DNA of 64,000 nt, from positions 1 to 64,000 of the forward strand of contig JBJKPE010000150.1 in NCBI GenBank assembly GCA_046706685.1, given 5' to 3'. Below are positions 25,699 through 34,664 of this stretch, one piece after another. How positions within the stretch are numbered: the stretch's first letter is position 1; each line of letters begins with the position of its first letter. The notes under the pieces were generated by a model that was given only the letters and a program-made list of their open reading frames with translations, made no database searches and was not told the origin of the DNA. Origin of the DNA: JARRRD01 sp046706685 (GTDB lineage Bacteria > Nitrospirota > Thermodesulfovibrionia > Thermodesulfovibrionales > UBA6898). The position numbers and the translations under genes are program-made.

Positions 25699-25877
25699 AT
25701 GACACTCTACAAGCCCACTGAGTAGCTGGATGAGCCTGTCCGTCATTCGCTGAGTATTCTCTCAGCCTGAACGTAAGTTGGGAAGTGTGTTTTTTTGCAG
25801 CCGGCAGGCTACAATAGAACACATGCCACGGAGACTCTCTTCGCTGTTGCGCCTCCGATAACGAAAGGGGAACATAC

Positions 25878-28574
25878 ATGAACAGCAGACTTTCCCGAGC
25901 AAAGATCATCATAATAGCCGCTATCGCTCTAGTGGTAATCTTCCTGCCGAAAATTATTTCCATCTACGTAGACTGGCTCTGGTTCAGCGGCCTTCAGCTT
26001 GGAGAAATATTTGTGAGGAAGGCCGTCGCACAGGCGCTTTTTTCCCTTGCTGGGTTTATCGCAGGATTTGTGGTGCCTTATATCAGTATAGCGTTTGCAA
26101 TGAGGGTCACAAAAAACAGGGTCGTGCCGCTGGCAGCTGCTCTCGACACCCCGCCTATCCGGGGCATACTCGACCACCTGAGCAAGCTGAAATTTATCAT
26201 CCCGGCCTTTTTCGGTCTTATGACTGCCTTGCTCTTTTATGAGAACTGGTTTACTTTCCTGTCCTATTTCAGCTCTTCATCGTTCGGATATTCCGATCCC
26301 ATATTCCATATAGACGCGTCTTTCTATCTCTTCTCCCTTCCCGTTTACGAGATTATTTCCGGTACGGCCCTTTTGCTGTTGGGTGTTTCGCTCGTGCTGG
26401 CTGCCGCCCTCTACGTTGTAAGGGGGGCGGTTTTTATGGATGGAAGGAGGGTAGCGGTGGAGAGGATTCCGTCAGCGCATCTGTCGGTTCTCGGGGCGTT
26501 GATTTTTTTCGTACTGGCCTTCAATGCCTATATAGGGATGCATGAGATCCTATATTCATCCCATGGGCATGTCGCCGGAGCCACCTATACAGATGTCCAT
26601 GCGGTGATTCCTTTCCTCAGGTTGAAAATGATTGCGGCCGTTCTTGCGGGGGTCCTCGTCTTGAGCAGTATCTTTTTGGGTAAAAAACTGCTTGTTGCCG
26701 GGACCGTCGGAGCTTACATTCTGCTTGCGTTCATAGGAGGCTCCGTTTATCCGTCTCTTCTTCAGCAGTTTGTGGTGGCTCCTAACGAGCTTGCCAAGGA
26801 AACTCCCTATCTTAAATATAACATCGGGGCGACGCGAAAGGGGTTCGGGCTCGACAAGGTTGAGGAGAGAGACATCTCCGGCAACATGAAGCTAACCGGT
26901 GACGATATCGAGCGCAACAGAGCGACGATCGACAATATCCGCCTCTGGGACCAGAAACCGCTCCTTGACACCTTCAGCCAGGTCCAGGAGATACGTACGT
27001 ATTACCAGTTCGTATCCGTCGACAACGACAGGTATATGATCGACGGGCAGTACCGCCAGACTTTGCTTTCGCCCAGGGAGTTGTCGTCGGAAAGCATCCC
27101 AACAAGAAACTGGATTAACGAAGTGCTCACATTTACCCACGGATACGGAGTGACTCTCGGCCCTGTGAACCAGGTAACGCCAGAGGGGCTGCCGGTACTG
27201 ATGATAAAAGATATTCCTCCCGCGTCCACGGCGAAGAGTCTGCAGGTGAAGAGGCCGGAGATCTATTTCGGCGAACTTGCCAGCGATTATGTAATAGTCG
27301 ACACGAATGCAAAGGAGTTCGACTACCCCTCGGGGGAGAAGAACGTCTATGACAAATATGCAGGGGAGGGGGGGATAAGGATCGACTCGGCTCTGAAGAA
27401 GATGATCTTTGCCGAGTATTTCGGTTCCCTCAAAATGTTTCTCTCAAGCTACGTCACCCCTGACAGCAGGGTCCTGTTAAGGAGGAATATCACCAGGAGG
27501 GTGCAGGCGGTTATGCCCTTCCTTGTTCTGGACGGGGACCCCTACATGGTGATATCGAAGGCCGGCCGTCTTATCTGGATGTATGACGCTTACACGGTGA
27601 GCAGCAGGTTCCCTTATTCGCAGCACTTTTCAGGGATAAACTACATCAGGAATTCCGTAAAAGTGACGATTGACGCCTATGACGGCAGCATGAAGTTCTA
27701 TATAGCAGATGATAACGACCCGATTATCAGGACTATCAGCAGGATATTCCCGGGAATATTGCGGCCCCTTTCGGAAATGCCTGAGGATTTGAGAAGGCAT
27801 ATTCGCTATCCGGAGGATATTTTCAGCCTGCAAACGGCCGTATATACCACGTATCACATGCAGGACCCGCAGACTTTCTACAACAAGGAAGACCAATGGG
27901 AGATACCGGTCATGGGAGGGACCGGCGCCCGGGAGCAGATGGAGCCGTATTATACGATCATGAAGCTGCCGGAGGAGAAGAAGGAGGAATTCATCCTTAT
28001 GCTCCCCTTTAACCCGAAAAAGAAGGACAATCTTTCGGCATGGATGGCCGCCCGGTGCGATGGGGCGAATTACGGAAAGCTTGTTGTCTACCGTTTCCCG
28101 AAGGACAGGCTTGTGTATGGCCCTAAACAGATCGTCGCCAGGATCAACCAGGAAACGGAGATATCACAACAGGTATCTTTATGGAACCAGAGGGGCTCCG
28201 AGGTGATCCAGGGAACCCTGCTGATCATCCCGATAGAGAATTCTCTGATCTATGTCCAGCCTCTTTATCTCAGGGCCGAGACAGGCAAGATTCCCGAGCT
28301 CAAAAGGGTAATCGTGGCGTACGAAAACCGGATTGCGATGGACGAAACGCTTGATGGGGCCCTGGCCAAGATATTCGGTCAAGCGGGGCTCACCGGGCCT
28401 CAGGTGGAGACGCCGGCCGGGGGGGCGCCCGGCGTCCCCAAGGAAGAGAATCTCTCTGCGGAGGCAAAGGATCATTTCGATAGGGCCATAAGGGCGCAGC
28501 GGGAGCTGGACTGGGCTCTTTACGGGGAGGAGATCAGAAAACTGGGAGAGATCATAAACCGGATGAACAAATAG
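25878..28574 (+). CDS. UPF0182 family membrane protein
   Basis: 898-residue protein of the COG1615/UPF0182 family. About seven N-terminal membrane helices (residues ~8-300) precede a large conserved extracytoplasmic part with QQFVVAPNELAKETPYLKYNI, IDNIRLWDQKPLLDTF, YYQFVSVDNDRYMIDGQ, THGYGVTLGPVNQVTPEG and NLSAWMAARCDG. The C-terminal ~80 residues are charged and variable. No biochemical function is known. GAAAGGGG precedes the ATG. The start and length fit the family. Confidence 0.92.
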   Translation: MNSRLSRAKIIIIAAIALVVIFLPKIISIYVDWLWFSGLQLGEIFVRKAVAQALFSLAGFIAGFVVPYISIAFAMRVTKNRVVPLAAALDTPPIRGILDHLSKLKFIIPAFFGLMTALLFYENWFTFLSYFSSSSFGYSDPIFHIDASFYLFSLPVYEIISGTALLLLGVSLVLAAALYVVRGAVFMDGRRVAVERIPSAHLSVLGALIFFVLAFNAYIGMHEILYSSHGHVAGATYTDVHAVIPFLRLKMIAAVLAGVLVLSSIFLGKKLLVAGTVGAYILLAFIGGSVYPSLLQQFVVAPNELAKETPYLKYNIGATRKGFGLDKVEERDISGNMKLTGDDIERNRATIDNIRLWDQKPLLDTFSQVQEIRTYYQFVSVDNDRYMIDGQYRQTLLSPRELSSESIPTRNWINEVLTFTHGYGVTLGPVNQVTPEGLPVLMIKDIPPASTAKSLQVKRPEIYFGELASDYVIVDTNAKEFDYPSGEKNVYDKYAGEGGIRIDSALKKMIFAEYFGSLKMFLSSYVTPDSRVLLRRNITRRVQAVMPFLVLDGDPYMVISKAGRLIWMYDAYTVSSRFPYSQHFSGINYIRNSVKVTIDAYDGSMKFYIADDNDPIIRTISRIFPGILRPLSEMPEDLRRHIRYPEDIFSLQTAVYTTYHMQDPQTFYNKEDQWEIPVMGGTGAREQMEPYYTIMKLPEEKKEEFILMLPFNPKKKDNLSAWMAARCDGANYGKLVVYRFPKDRLVYGPKQIVARINQETEISQQVSLWNQRGSEVIQGTLLIIPIENSLIYVQPLYLRAETGKIPELKRVIVAYENRIAMDETLDGALAKIFGQAGLTGPQVETPAGGAPGVPKEENLSAEAKDHFDRAIRAQRELDWALYGEEIRKLGEIINRMNK

Positions 28575-28599
28575 TCCCCGACATTGCAAGAAGCCCTGA

Positions 28600-28875
28600 G
28601 TTTCAAATCGCTCATGCCCGAATTTCGACGAGCCGGGAGAAATTGAAGGCAATTGGACATATCTCTATCGTGACAAGAAGCGGCTTCATCGCATTGGCGC
28701 AGTCCTGAGGACAAGGAGCCATGTAAAACCTGTTTTTATATCACCCGGGCATCTTATCGATATCGAATCTTCTGTCGGGATTGTCTTGAGATGCCTCTCA
28801 GGCTACAGGATCCCCGAGCCACTCAGAAGGACGGATATGCTTTCAAAGAAACTAAAAAGAGGTATTACCGGGTGA
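28600..28875 (+). pseudogene. nfi: Decayed 3' fragment of endonuclease V gene
   Basis: An open stretch of 91 codons without its own start reads as the C-terminal half of endonuclease V, the enzyme that nicks DNA near deoxyinosine. IGAVLRTRSHVKPVF, ISPGHLIDIESSVG and GYRIPEPLRRTDMLS match the conserved end of the family. The catalytic N-terminal region is absent: a stop at 28597 and the UPF0182 gene bound it. A shifted frame just upstream (D-I-A-R-S) may be a remnant of the A-K-S-R-L block. The 328-base gap holds nothing else apparent. Confidence 0.7.
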
Positions 28876-28902
28876 TATAATCTCCTATAGGAGACGTCGG
28901 CA

Positions 28903-30801
28903 ATGGATTTATTGCAAAACAGTAAACATATTGAGGAACTCAAGAGTATCTACCCGGACAAGTTTATGCCCGCAGAGCGGGCGTTCGGTCATATACGTGC
29001 AGGAGACAGGATCTTTATAGGTACCGGGTGCGGCGAGCCGCAATACGCCGTGCTCGCACTGGTAGAATACGTCAGGTCTCATCCGAAGGCTTTTTTTGAT
29101 ACGGAGGTTCTTCAGGTGTGGAACCTGGGGGTTACCGCCTACACAGATGAAAGACTAAAGGATTATTTCAGATATAACTCCTTTTTTATAGGTCTGAACA
29201 CGAGAGAGGCGGTGAACAGGGGGCTGGCGGATTATACCCCGATATTCTTGTCGGCGGTCCCTGATTTATTCAACAGAAAGGTCGTTCCTGTCGACGTTGC
29301 CCTCGTCCAGATGTCGCCTCCTGATGCGCACGGTTACATGAGCCTCGGAATAAGCGTGGATATCGTGAAAGCCGCTGTTGAGAACGCCGGGCTTGTTATA
29401 GTCCAGATGAACACTTATATGCCGCGTGTGCATGGCGACAGCTTCTTCCATATCAGGGATGTCGACTTTATAATTCCTTATAACGAGCCGTTGCTGGAAT
29501 TCGAGGCGAGTGCGCCGGACGACATTATTCAAAGGATCGGAAAGTACGTTTCGGAGATCGTTCGCGACGGAGATACCATACAGGTGGGATACGGGTGCAT
29601 ACCAAATGCCATACTTGCCCATCTCACGGATAAGAAACGTCTTGGTGTTCATACCGAACTGCTTTCGGACGGCATAGTCGATCTCATGAAGAGGGGGGTG
29701 ATAGATAACTCACAGAAGGATCTTAACCGCGGCAAGACTGTAGCCGCCTTCTGCATGGGCCGGAAAGAAACATACGAATTCATCAACGACAATCCGGCCA
29801 TAGAGTTGAGGCCTGTCAGTTATACCAACAACCCTCTGACGATAGCCGGGAACAGGCATGTGACGGCTATAAACAGCGCACTTGAGATAGATCTCACAGG
29901 ACAGGCGACGGCAGAGTCTCTCGGCAAGTACTTTTTCAGCGGTATAGGGGGACAGGCGGACTTTATGCGGGGGGCCATTCTTTCGCGGGGCGGCAAGACA
30001 ATTCTCGCTATTCAGTCTACGGCTGAAAACGGGGAGGTCTCAAGGATAGTCCCCTTTTTGAAAGAGGGAGCCGGTGTCACTCTGACAAGGGGGGATGTGC
30101 ATTATGTCGTCACGGAGCATGGCATCGCATATCTTCACGGCAAGAACATCAGGGAACGTGCCATGGACCTGATAGCCATAGCTCATCCAAAGTTCCGCCA
30201 ATGGCTGGTTGGGGCCGCCAAGGATCTCAGTCTGATTTATAAAGACCAGGAATTCATCCCCGGGGAAAGAGGACAGTACCCCGAGACGCTCGAGACATAC
30301 CGCACCACCCGGGCGGGCCTTAAGGTTCTTTTGAGACCGGTAAAGATCACGGACGAGCACAGGTTGAAGGACTTCTTCTATTCCCTTTCCAGTGATTGCA
30401 TGTACCACAGATTTATCTCGACACGGGCCGACATGCCGCACGAACGTCTCCAGAAGTTTGTAGCTGTCGATTACAAGAAGGAGATGGTCATACTTGCAGT
30501 ATTGGTGGAGGATTCAGGAGAAATGATCGTGGGCATGGGGCAGTATTTCATAACCGAAGGCACCCACACGGCGGAAGTTGCATTCGTGGTGAGAGACGAG
30601 TATCAGAACAGGGGAATAGGCATGGAACTTCTGTCATATCTTACGCAGCTTGCGAAGAAGAACGGATTGCACGGTTTTACTGCTGAGGCTTTGATGGACA
30701 ACAAGAAGATGCTGCAACTCTTTGAGAAAATGGGTTTCGTCACAGAAAAAAGGGCTGAAGCCGGATCTTATGAACTAAAAATGCTGTTTCGGGAGGCATG
30801 A
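28903..30801 (+). CDS. Acetyl-CoA hydrolase/transferase family protein fused to GNAT acetyltransferase
   Basis: Residues ~10-450 form a CoA-transferase of the acetyl-CoA hydrolase / 4-hydroxybutyrate CoA-transferase family (RIFIGTGCGEPQ, QMSPPDAHGYMSLGIS, GIGGQADFMRGA, VVTEHGIAYLHGK). Residues ~470-632 form a GNAT N-acetyltransferase (EVAFVVRDEYQNRGIGMELLSYL acetyl-CoA site, in two parts, and LFEKMGF). The fusion is known in deltaproteobacteria and relatives; the GNAT part may acylate a protein lysine, which is inference. GGAGACGTCGGCA precedes the ATG. Convergent with the REC-PilZ gene, 14 bases apart. Confidence 0.88.
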   Translation: MDLLQNSKHIEELKSIYPDKFMPAERAFGHIRAGDRIFIGTGCGEPQYAVLALVEYVRSHPKAFFDTEVLQVWNLGVTAYTDERLKDYFRYNSFFIGLNTREAVNRGLADYTPIFLSAVPDLFNRKVVPVDVALVQMSPPDAHGYMSLGISVDIVKAAVENAGLVIVQMNTYMPRVHGDSFFHIRDVDFIIPYNEPLLEFEASAPDDIIQRIGKYVSEIVRDGDTIQVGYGCIPNAILAHLTDKKRLGVHTELLSDGIVDLMKRGVIDNSQKDLNRGKTVAAFCMGRKETYEFINDNPAIELRPVSYTNNPLTIAGNRHVTAINSALEIDLTGQATAESLGKYFFSGIGGQADFMRGAILSRGGKTILAIQSTAENGEVSRIVPFLKEGAGVTLTRGDVHYVVTEHGIAYLHGKNIRERAMDLIAIAHPKFRQWLVGAAKDLSLIYKDQEFIPGERGQYPETLETYRTTRAGLKVLLRPVKITDEHRLKDFFYSLSSDCMYHRFISTRADMPHERLQKFVAVDYKKEMVILAVLVEDSGEMIVGMGQYFITEGTHTAEVAFVVRDEYQNRGIGMELLSYLTQLAKKNGLHGFTAEALMDNKKMLQLFEKMGFVTEKRAEAGSYELKMLFREA

Positions 30802-30815
30802 CAGGCAAAGAAGAG

Positions 30816-31496
30816 CTACTTTTTCCCTGATTTACTTTTGACAAAGGAGTCTATGGAGGACCTGTACTGGGATCTGAGGTTGATGAACCTCCCGCCGTAG
30901 TGGAAGGCGCTCGTCCCGTTTTGGGCGATCCTCACAATCTCAGCGTCAACGGATATCCTCTCCGCCCCTGGCAGAAAAAAGGAGCAGGATATGGAATCAC
31001 CTTTTTGCAGCACCTTGTCCGTTTCGATGAGGATGCCGGAAGTGCTTATATTCTGCGAAGAGCAGAAGAACGTTTCGGTCGGGGACTTGCCGTTCACAGT
31101 AACCTTCAAAAGGACCCTGTAATTCTTTCTTTCCTGAATGTCCAAAAGCTGACTTACCTTTTCAAGGAGTTGAAGCGGCCGTATGGGTTTGGTGATGTAA
31201 GCATTGGCCTGACACCGTTTAAATCTGTTCATATCAGATTCGCTGTCGGTCCCCACGATGATCACGGAAACCTGCTGCATCTGGGGGTCTTTTCTTACAA
31301 GAAAACAAAGTTCATCCCCGTTCAGTTCGGGCATATCCAGCTCTATCACGATAAGATCCATGTTCTCGGACTTGTGAAGTTCCAGCGCTTTGCGGCTTGA
31401 CATGGTTGTGAATATCATGAAATCGGACCTGTTGAGAATGCTTTTTTCTTTTTCTATAGAGGTGTGCAGGTCATCTACGATCAATATTTTTTTCAT
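30816..31496 (-). CDS. Response-regulator (REC)-PilZ protein lacking the phospho-acceptor Asp
   Basis: Residues 1-120 form a receiver domain with the acidic pair Asp8/Asp9 (ILIVDD) and the conserved Lys in ITKPI. Where the phosphorylated Asp should stand there is Glu52 (IVIELDMPELNG). Residues ~125-220 form a PilZ domain, beginning with RKNYRVLLKV and including STSGILIE, the RxxxR and S-x-S/T-x-G type cyclic-di-GMP motifs. Likely a cyclic-di-GMP effector whose receiver is either locked on by Glu or regulated without phosphorylation. It is the last gene of the minus-strand run. Confidence 0.85.
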   Translation of the reverse strand: MKKILIVDDLHTSIEKEKSILNRSDFMIFTTMSSRKALELHKSENMDLIVIELDMPELNGDELCFLVRKDPQMQQVSVIIVGTDSESDMNRFKRCQANAYITKPIRPLQLLEKVSQLLDIQERKNYRVLLKVTVNGKSPTETFFCSSQNISTSGILIETDKVLQKGDSISCSFFLPGAERISVDAEIVRIAQNGTSAFHYGGRFINLRSQYRSSIDSFVKSKSGKK

Positions 31497-31557
31497 GGGT
31501 TTTTATACCGGAAGAGGCCTGCATTTGTCAAGATCTCAATCTCGGAGATTCAGGACT

Positions 31558-32343
31558 TCACGCGACGGACAGAGCCTCCTTATCGGAGTTCGCCCGGACC
31601 GCAAAGTAGACATATGCGGTCGTAACCAGGAGACTGATATACCACCAGTAAGGCATGTCAAATCCGGTGACGCCAAGAAACAGCCCTAATACGACAGAAG
31701 GGGTCTCAGCCATAACTGCGAGACGCACCACAGCACGGAAGCGGAGACGCGTCCGGAGCGACCGGGCAAATATCAGGCCGGTTGCCGAGTAAAACGTCAC
31801 CTCGATGAGGTGGTATAGAAAGGAGAAAAAAATTGCCACAGGGTAAAATACAAACGAAGACCATTCCTGAAAGTTGTCCATCCAGTTATAAATTACCCTG
31901 CGGTCGACCACGAGACTCTTGATATCCGACAGATCGAGAGTCCTTGCTTCGTTACTGTCAGTCTTAACCATGATGGCCCCTTTAGTAACCAGAATGACTG
32001 CAGGTAATCCATTCAATGAAGTGATCTTGCCGGTAGTGTCAATAATAATTACCGGCTTTCCGGTTTTTTCGTCATTGATGTAATAAGGCTCCGGTTTGCT
32101 GATTGAGACCTTGCCGTCGGTAATAGTAATGGTCGGGAACTGCCTCACAAAGCGGGGTGCCTCGGTGTTCAGGAAAGTCGAGAGGTTAGACTGGATCTTC
32201 ATGACTCCCGGGATAACGGACAACGCCAGAAGGGCAAGAAGATAGGTCATACAAAGTCCCTTCCAGTTTCTGGCGACGTCCTGATAAAGCGATTTCGAGA
32301 AGAAGGACAAGTATAGCGGGTGGACTATCGTATATCGCTGCAT
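31558..32343 (-). CDS. DUF1189-like membrane protein
   Basis: 261-residue membrane protein: one helix near residues 30-50, an extracytoplasmic middle (about 55-155) with DEKTGKPVIIIDTTGKI and TLDLSDIKSLV, then three or four helices (about 160-255). It matches my memory of the DUF1189 family, which has no assigned function. It follows lspA after 39 bases on the same strand and probably belongs to the same transcript. Confidence 0.65.
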   Translation of the reverse strand: MQRYTIVHPLYLSFFSKSLYQDVARNWKGLCMTYLLALLALSVIPGVMKIQSNLSTFLNTEAPRFVRQFPTITITDGKVSISKPEPYYINDEKTGKPVIIIDTTGKITSLNGLPAVILVTKGAIMVKTDSNEARTLDLSDIKSLVVDRRVIYNWMDNFQEWSSFVFYPVAIFFSFLYHLIEVTFYSATGLIFARSLRTRLRFRAVVRLAVMAETPSVVLGLFLGVTGFDMPYWWYISLLVTTAYVYFAVRANSDKEALSVA

Positions 32344-32382
32344 AAATCACCTTTCGAACAGCACAGGGTCGCAAAAAGGGCC

Positions 32383-32853
32383 TCAGTCATGGCGGCGTTC
32401 CCTCCGCATCTGGACCACGGACTGCACAAGCATCAGGACAATCCCGACAGTCAGCGCGGAGTCCGCAACATTAAAAGCAGGCCAGTGATACTTTCCGGCG
32501 TGAAGATCCAGAAAATCAACGACATACCCGTGCATCGTCCTGTCGGCCAGATTACCCACTGCTCCGCCCAGAATTAAAGAAAATGCGGTGCGATTATTGC
32601 GGTCCTTCACTATCATGAAGGAGATGAACAGAGAGGCACAGGCCGCTATGGCTATAAAGAAAGCATTCCCGAGGGCCTTGAACAGTCCGAATGCCGAACC
32701 GACATTTTCGACGTGCACAAGGTTCAGCATGGGGAGGACGCGGATTATGTCAAATTGAGTCAGCCCCGTCCTCACGAAGTATTTCGTGGACTGGTCAAGA
32801 ATCAGGATAGCCAGGGAGAGCATGAAATATCTCAAATATCCTCTATTCATCAT
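32383..32853 (-). CDS. lspA: Lipoprotein signal peptidase (signal peptidase II)
   Basis: Inner-membrane aspartyl protease that removes signal peptides from diacylglyceryl-prolipoproteins. Four helices; FILDQ-type ILDQSTKYF at residue ~20, VENVGSAFGLF, and the two catalytic Asp in GGAVGNLADR and FNVADSALTVG. 156 residues. It goes with the Lol genes in lipoprotein maturation. Two tandem ATGs (32853, 32850) are possible. Confidence 0.95.
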   Translation of the reverse strand: MMNRGYLRYFMLSLAILILDQSTKYFVRTGLTQFDIIRVLPMLNLVHVENVGSAFGLFKALGNAFFIAIAACASLFISFMIVKDRNNRTAFSLILGGAVGNLADRTMHGYVVDFLDLHAGKYHWPAFNVADSALTVGIVLMLVQSVVQMRRERRHD

Positions 32854-32917
32854 CGGGGCGGTTCACGATTTCAGGAGCCCGGGCGGAGAGACTCTTTAGA
32901 ACGCGGAGAATGTGACG

Positions 32918-33391
32918 TCATGCTGTCTTATCCGTCCGCTTAAGATCGATTATCAGCGCGTTTTCGTCGCACTCGGGAAATTTTGGACATCTGATGCAAT
33001 CTCCCCAGATCTTCTGAGGCAGACTCGACTTCTCTACATCTGTGAACCCCAGTTTCTTGAAAAATGCGGGCTGATAGGTAAGTGCGAATACCCTGTTAAT
33101 TCCCAGAGCACTCGCTTCAGAAAGGCAGCGTCTGACCAGTTTTCCGCCGATTCCCAGGCGTTGATGTTCCTTCCTCACGGCTAGGGAACGAATCTCTGCG
33201 AGGTCCTCCCACAGTATATGGAGGGCGCAGACGCCTGTAATTACGCCGGCGTCTTCGCAAACCACAAGGTCCCTTATGCTTTCGTAGAGTTCGTTGAGAG
33301 ATCTGGGAATCATCTCCTCCCGCCGCGCGAATTCATTGATCAGCTTCTGTACATCTTTTAGGTCCGAAATTCTAGCCTTTCTTATCTTCAA
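32918..33391 (-). CDS. GNAT N-acetyltransferase, short N-acetylglutamate synthase type
   Basis: 157-residue single-domain GNAT. The acetyl-CoA pyrophosphate loop is EHQRLGIGGKLV (around residue 80) and the end has FFKKLGF followed by the signature K-I-W-G-D-C-x2-C-P-K-F-P-x-C-D-E, which is typical of the short ArgA-like proteins that make N-acetylglutamate for arginine synthesis. That role is inferred. Its start overlaps the end of the oxidoreductase gamma gene by 20 bases. Confidence 0.85.
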   Translation of the reverse strand: MKIRKARISDLKDVQKLINEFARREEMIPRSLNELYESIRDLVVCEDAGVITGVCALHILWEDLAEIRSLAVRKEHQRLGIGGKLVRRCLSEASALGINRVFALTYQPAFFKKLGFTDVEKSSLPQKIWGDCIRCPKFPECDENALIIDLKRTDKTA

Positions 33392-33914
33392 TGTACGCCA
33401 TTCCTTTTATGAGAGACTGCTTGTTTGTATCCAGTCTCAGGTCTTTCTGCTGCGGGTTCTCAAACAGAGCGGTTACCGAAGCCTCATTCAGTATCCCTGT
33501 CCTCGCTACGAGCGCCCCGAGCATCACCATATTTGCAGACCTGGTGTTTCCAGCCGAACTTGCGATTTGCGTTGCGGGGACAGGAACCGGGATAATATCG
33601 GTCCTCGTTGCATGTACCATTATAAGGGAACTGTCATAGAAAAACAGTCCTTTCCTTTTAAGGACCGGCTGGAACTTGTCGAACGAGGCCTTGTTCATAA
33701 CGACGAGGATGTCTGGCCGCAGCACCACGGGGGAGCCTATCATCTCGTCGGAGATTACGACGGTGCAGTTGGCGGTTCCGCCCCTCATCTCCGCTCCGTA
33801 GGAGGGGAACCAAGTCACTTTTCTGCCCTCCTTCATGCTTGCGGCGGCCAGCATCTTGCCCAGGAAAAGAATTCCCTGACCGCCGGAGCCGGCTATGATG
33901 ATCTTTCTTTCCAG
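33372..33914 (-). CDS. 2-oxoacid:ferredoxin oxidoreductase, gamma subunit (probable CTG start)
   Basis: Gamma subunit of a pyruvate/2-oxoglutarate ferredoxin oxidoreductase. The conserved N-terminal loop KIIIAGSGGQGILFLGKM is encoded upstream of the first ATG (33854), so the true start lies before it. The frame opens immediately after the beta-subunit stop (GGG TAA CTG GAA AGA); CTG at 33912-33914, with AAGGAG 9 bases upstream, is the only usable start. Later blocks PSYGAEMRGGTANCTVVIS and NMVMLGALV are typical. 181 residues fits the family. Confidence 0.85.
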   Translation of the reverse strand: MERKIIIAGSGGQGILFLGKMLAAASMKEGRKVTWFPSYGAEMRGGTANCTVVISDEMIGSPVVLRPDILVVMNKASFDKFQPVLKRKGLFFYDSSLIMVHATRTDIIPVPVPATQIASSAGNTRSANMVMLGALVARTGILNEASVTALFENPQQKDLRLDTNKQSLIKGMAYIEDKKG

Positions 33915-34664
33915 TTACCCGTTCTCCTTGTATATATCTCTGTAAACGCCGAGAGGAAATGTATGGACCATCGCAGACCTCATCCATTCCACAGAGGCCT
34001 TCGGGGACATACCCCAATCGGTGGGACAGGGGGACAGGATTTCGACAAGACTGAACCCTTTTCCTTCCAGCTGATATCTGAAGGCTTTTTCAACTGAACG
34101 CGCAGCTGCAACTATGTTCTTATGGCAATCCAGTGACACCCGTTCCACGAAAGTGACCCCCTCAATCGTCGACAGGAGTTCGGATATCCTCAACGGAAAA
34201 CCCTCCGTGGCGCTGTTTCGTCCGCCTGGAGTTGTTGTCGTCCGCTGCCCTGTAATCGTAGTTGGGGCCATCTGCCCACCGGTCATGCCATAGGTTGCAT
34301 TGTTGATAAAAAAGACCGAAAAGTTCTCGCCTCTTGCTGCCGCGTGGATTATTTCGGCCGTGCCGATTGCAGCGAGGTCACCGTCTCCCTGGTAGGAAAA
34401 AATTACCTTATCGGGCATGAGCCTCTTCAGCGCGGTGGCGACGGCAGGTGGTCTTCCGTGTGCTGCCTCGAGAACGTCGAAGTTGAAATAATCGTAGGCA
34501 AAAACAGCGCAGCCTACGGGCGCGATACCAATTACTTTATTGCGTATGCCAAGGGAGTCTATGCATTCGGCAATAAGTCTGTGTGCTATACTGTGACCAC
34601 AACCCGGGCAGTACCTGAATGGGGACGGCTTAAGACTCTCAGGCCGGGTGAATATTTTCTGCAT
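33915..34664 (-). CDS. 2-oxoacid:ferredoxin oxidoreductase, beta subunit
   Basis: Thiamine-diphosphate-binding subunit that decarboxylates a 2-oxoacid. YCPGCGHSIAHRL at residue ~18, APVGCAVF, the ThDP/Mg motif GDGDLAAIGTAE with the downstream NNATYGMTGGQMAPTT are diagnostic of the 2-oxoglutarate/2-oxoisovalerate type (KorB/VorA-like). 250 residues. AAGGAT precedes the ATG. The gamma gene follows directly. No alpha subunit gene and no ferredoxin subunit lie upstream; the neighbouring 252 bases are non-coding. Confidence 0.93.
   Translation of the reverse strand: MQKIFTRPESLKPSPFRYCPGCGHSIAHRLIAECIDSLGIRNKVIGIAPVGCAVFAYDYFNFDVLEAAHGRPPAVATALKRLMPDKVIFSYQGDGDLAAIGTAEIIHAAARGENFSVFFINNATYGMTGGQMAPTTITGQRTTTTPGGRNSATEGFPLRISELLSTIEGVTFVERVSLDCHKNIVAAARSVEKAFRYQLEGKGFSLVEILSPCPTDWGMSPKASVEWMRSAMVHTFPLGVYRDIYKENG

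Noticed and set aside
28737..28879. 12-base inverted repeat TATATCACCCGG ... CCGGGTGATATA as ends of a mobile element
   Set aside because: Both copies fall at codons of the endonuclease V remnant or its stop; the enclosed bases are the gene fragment itself, so an insertion element is not supported.
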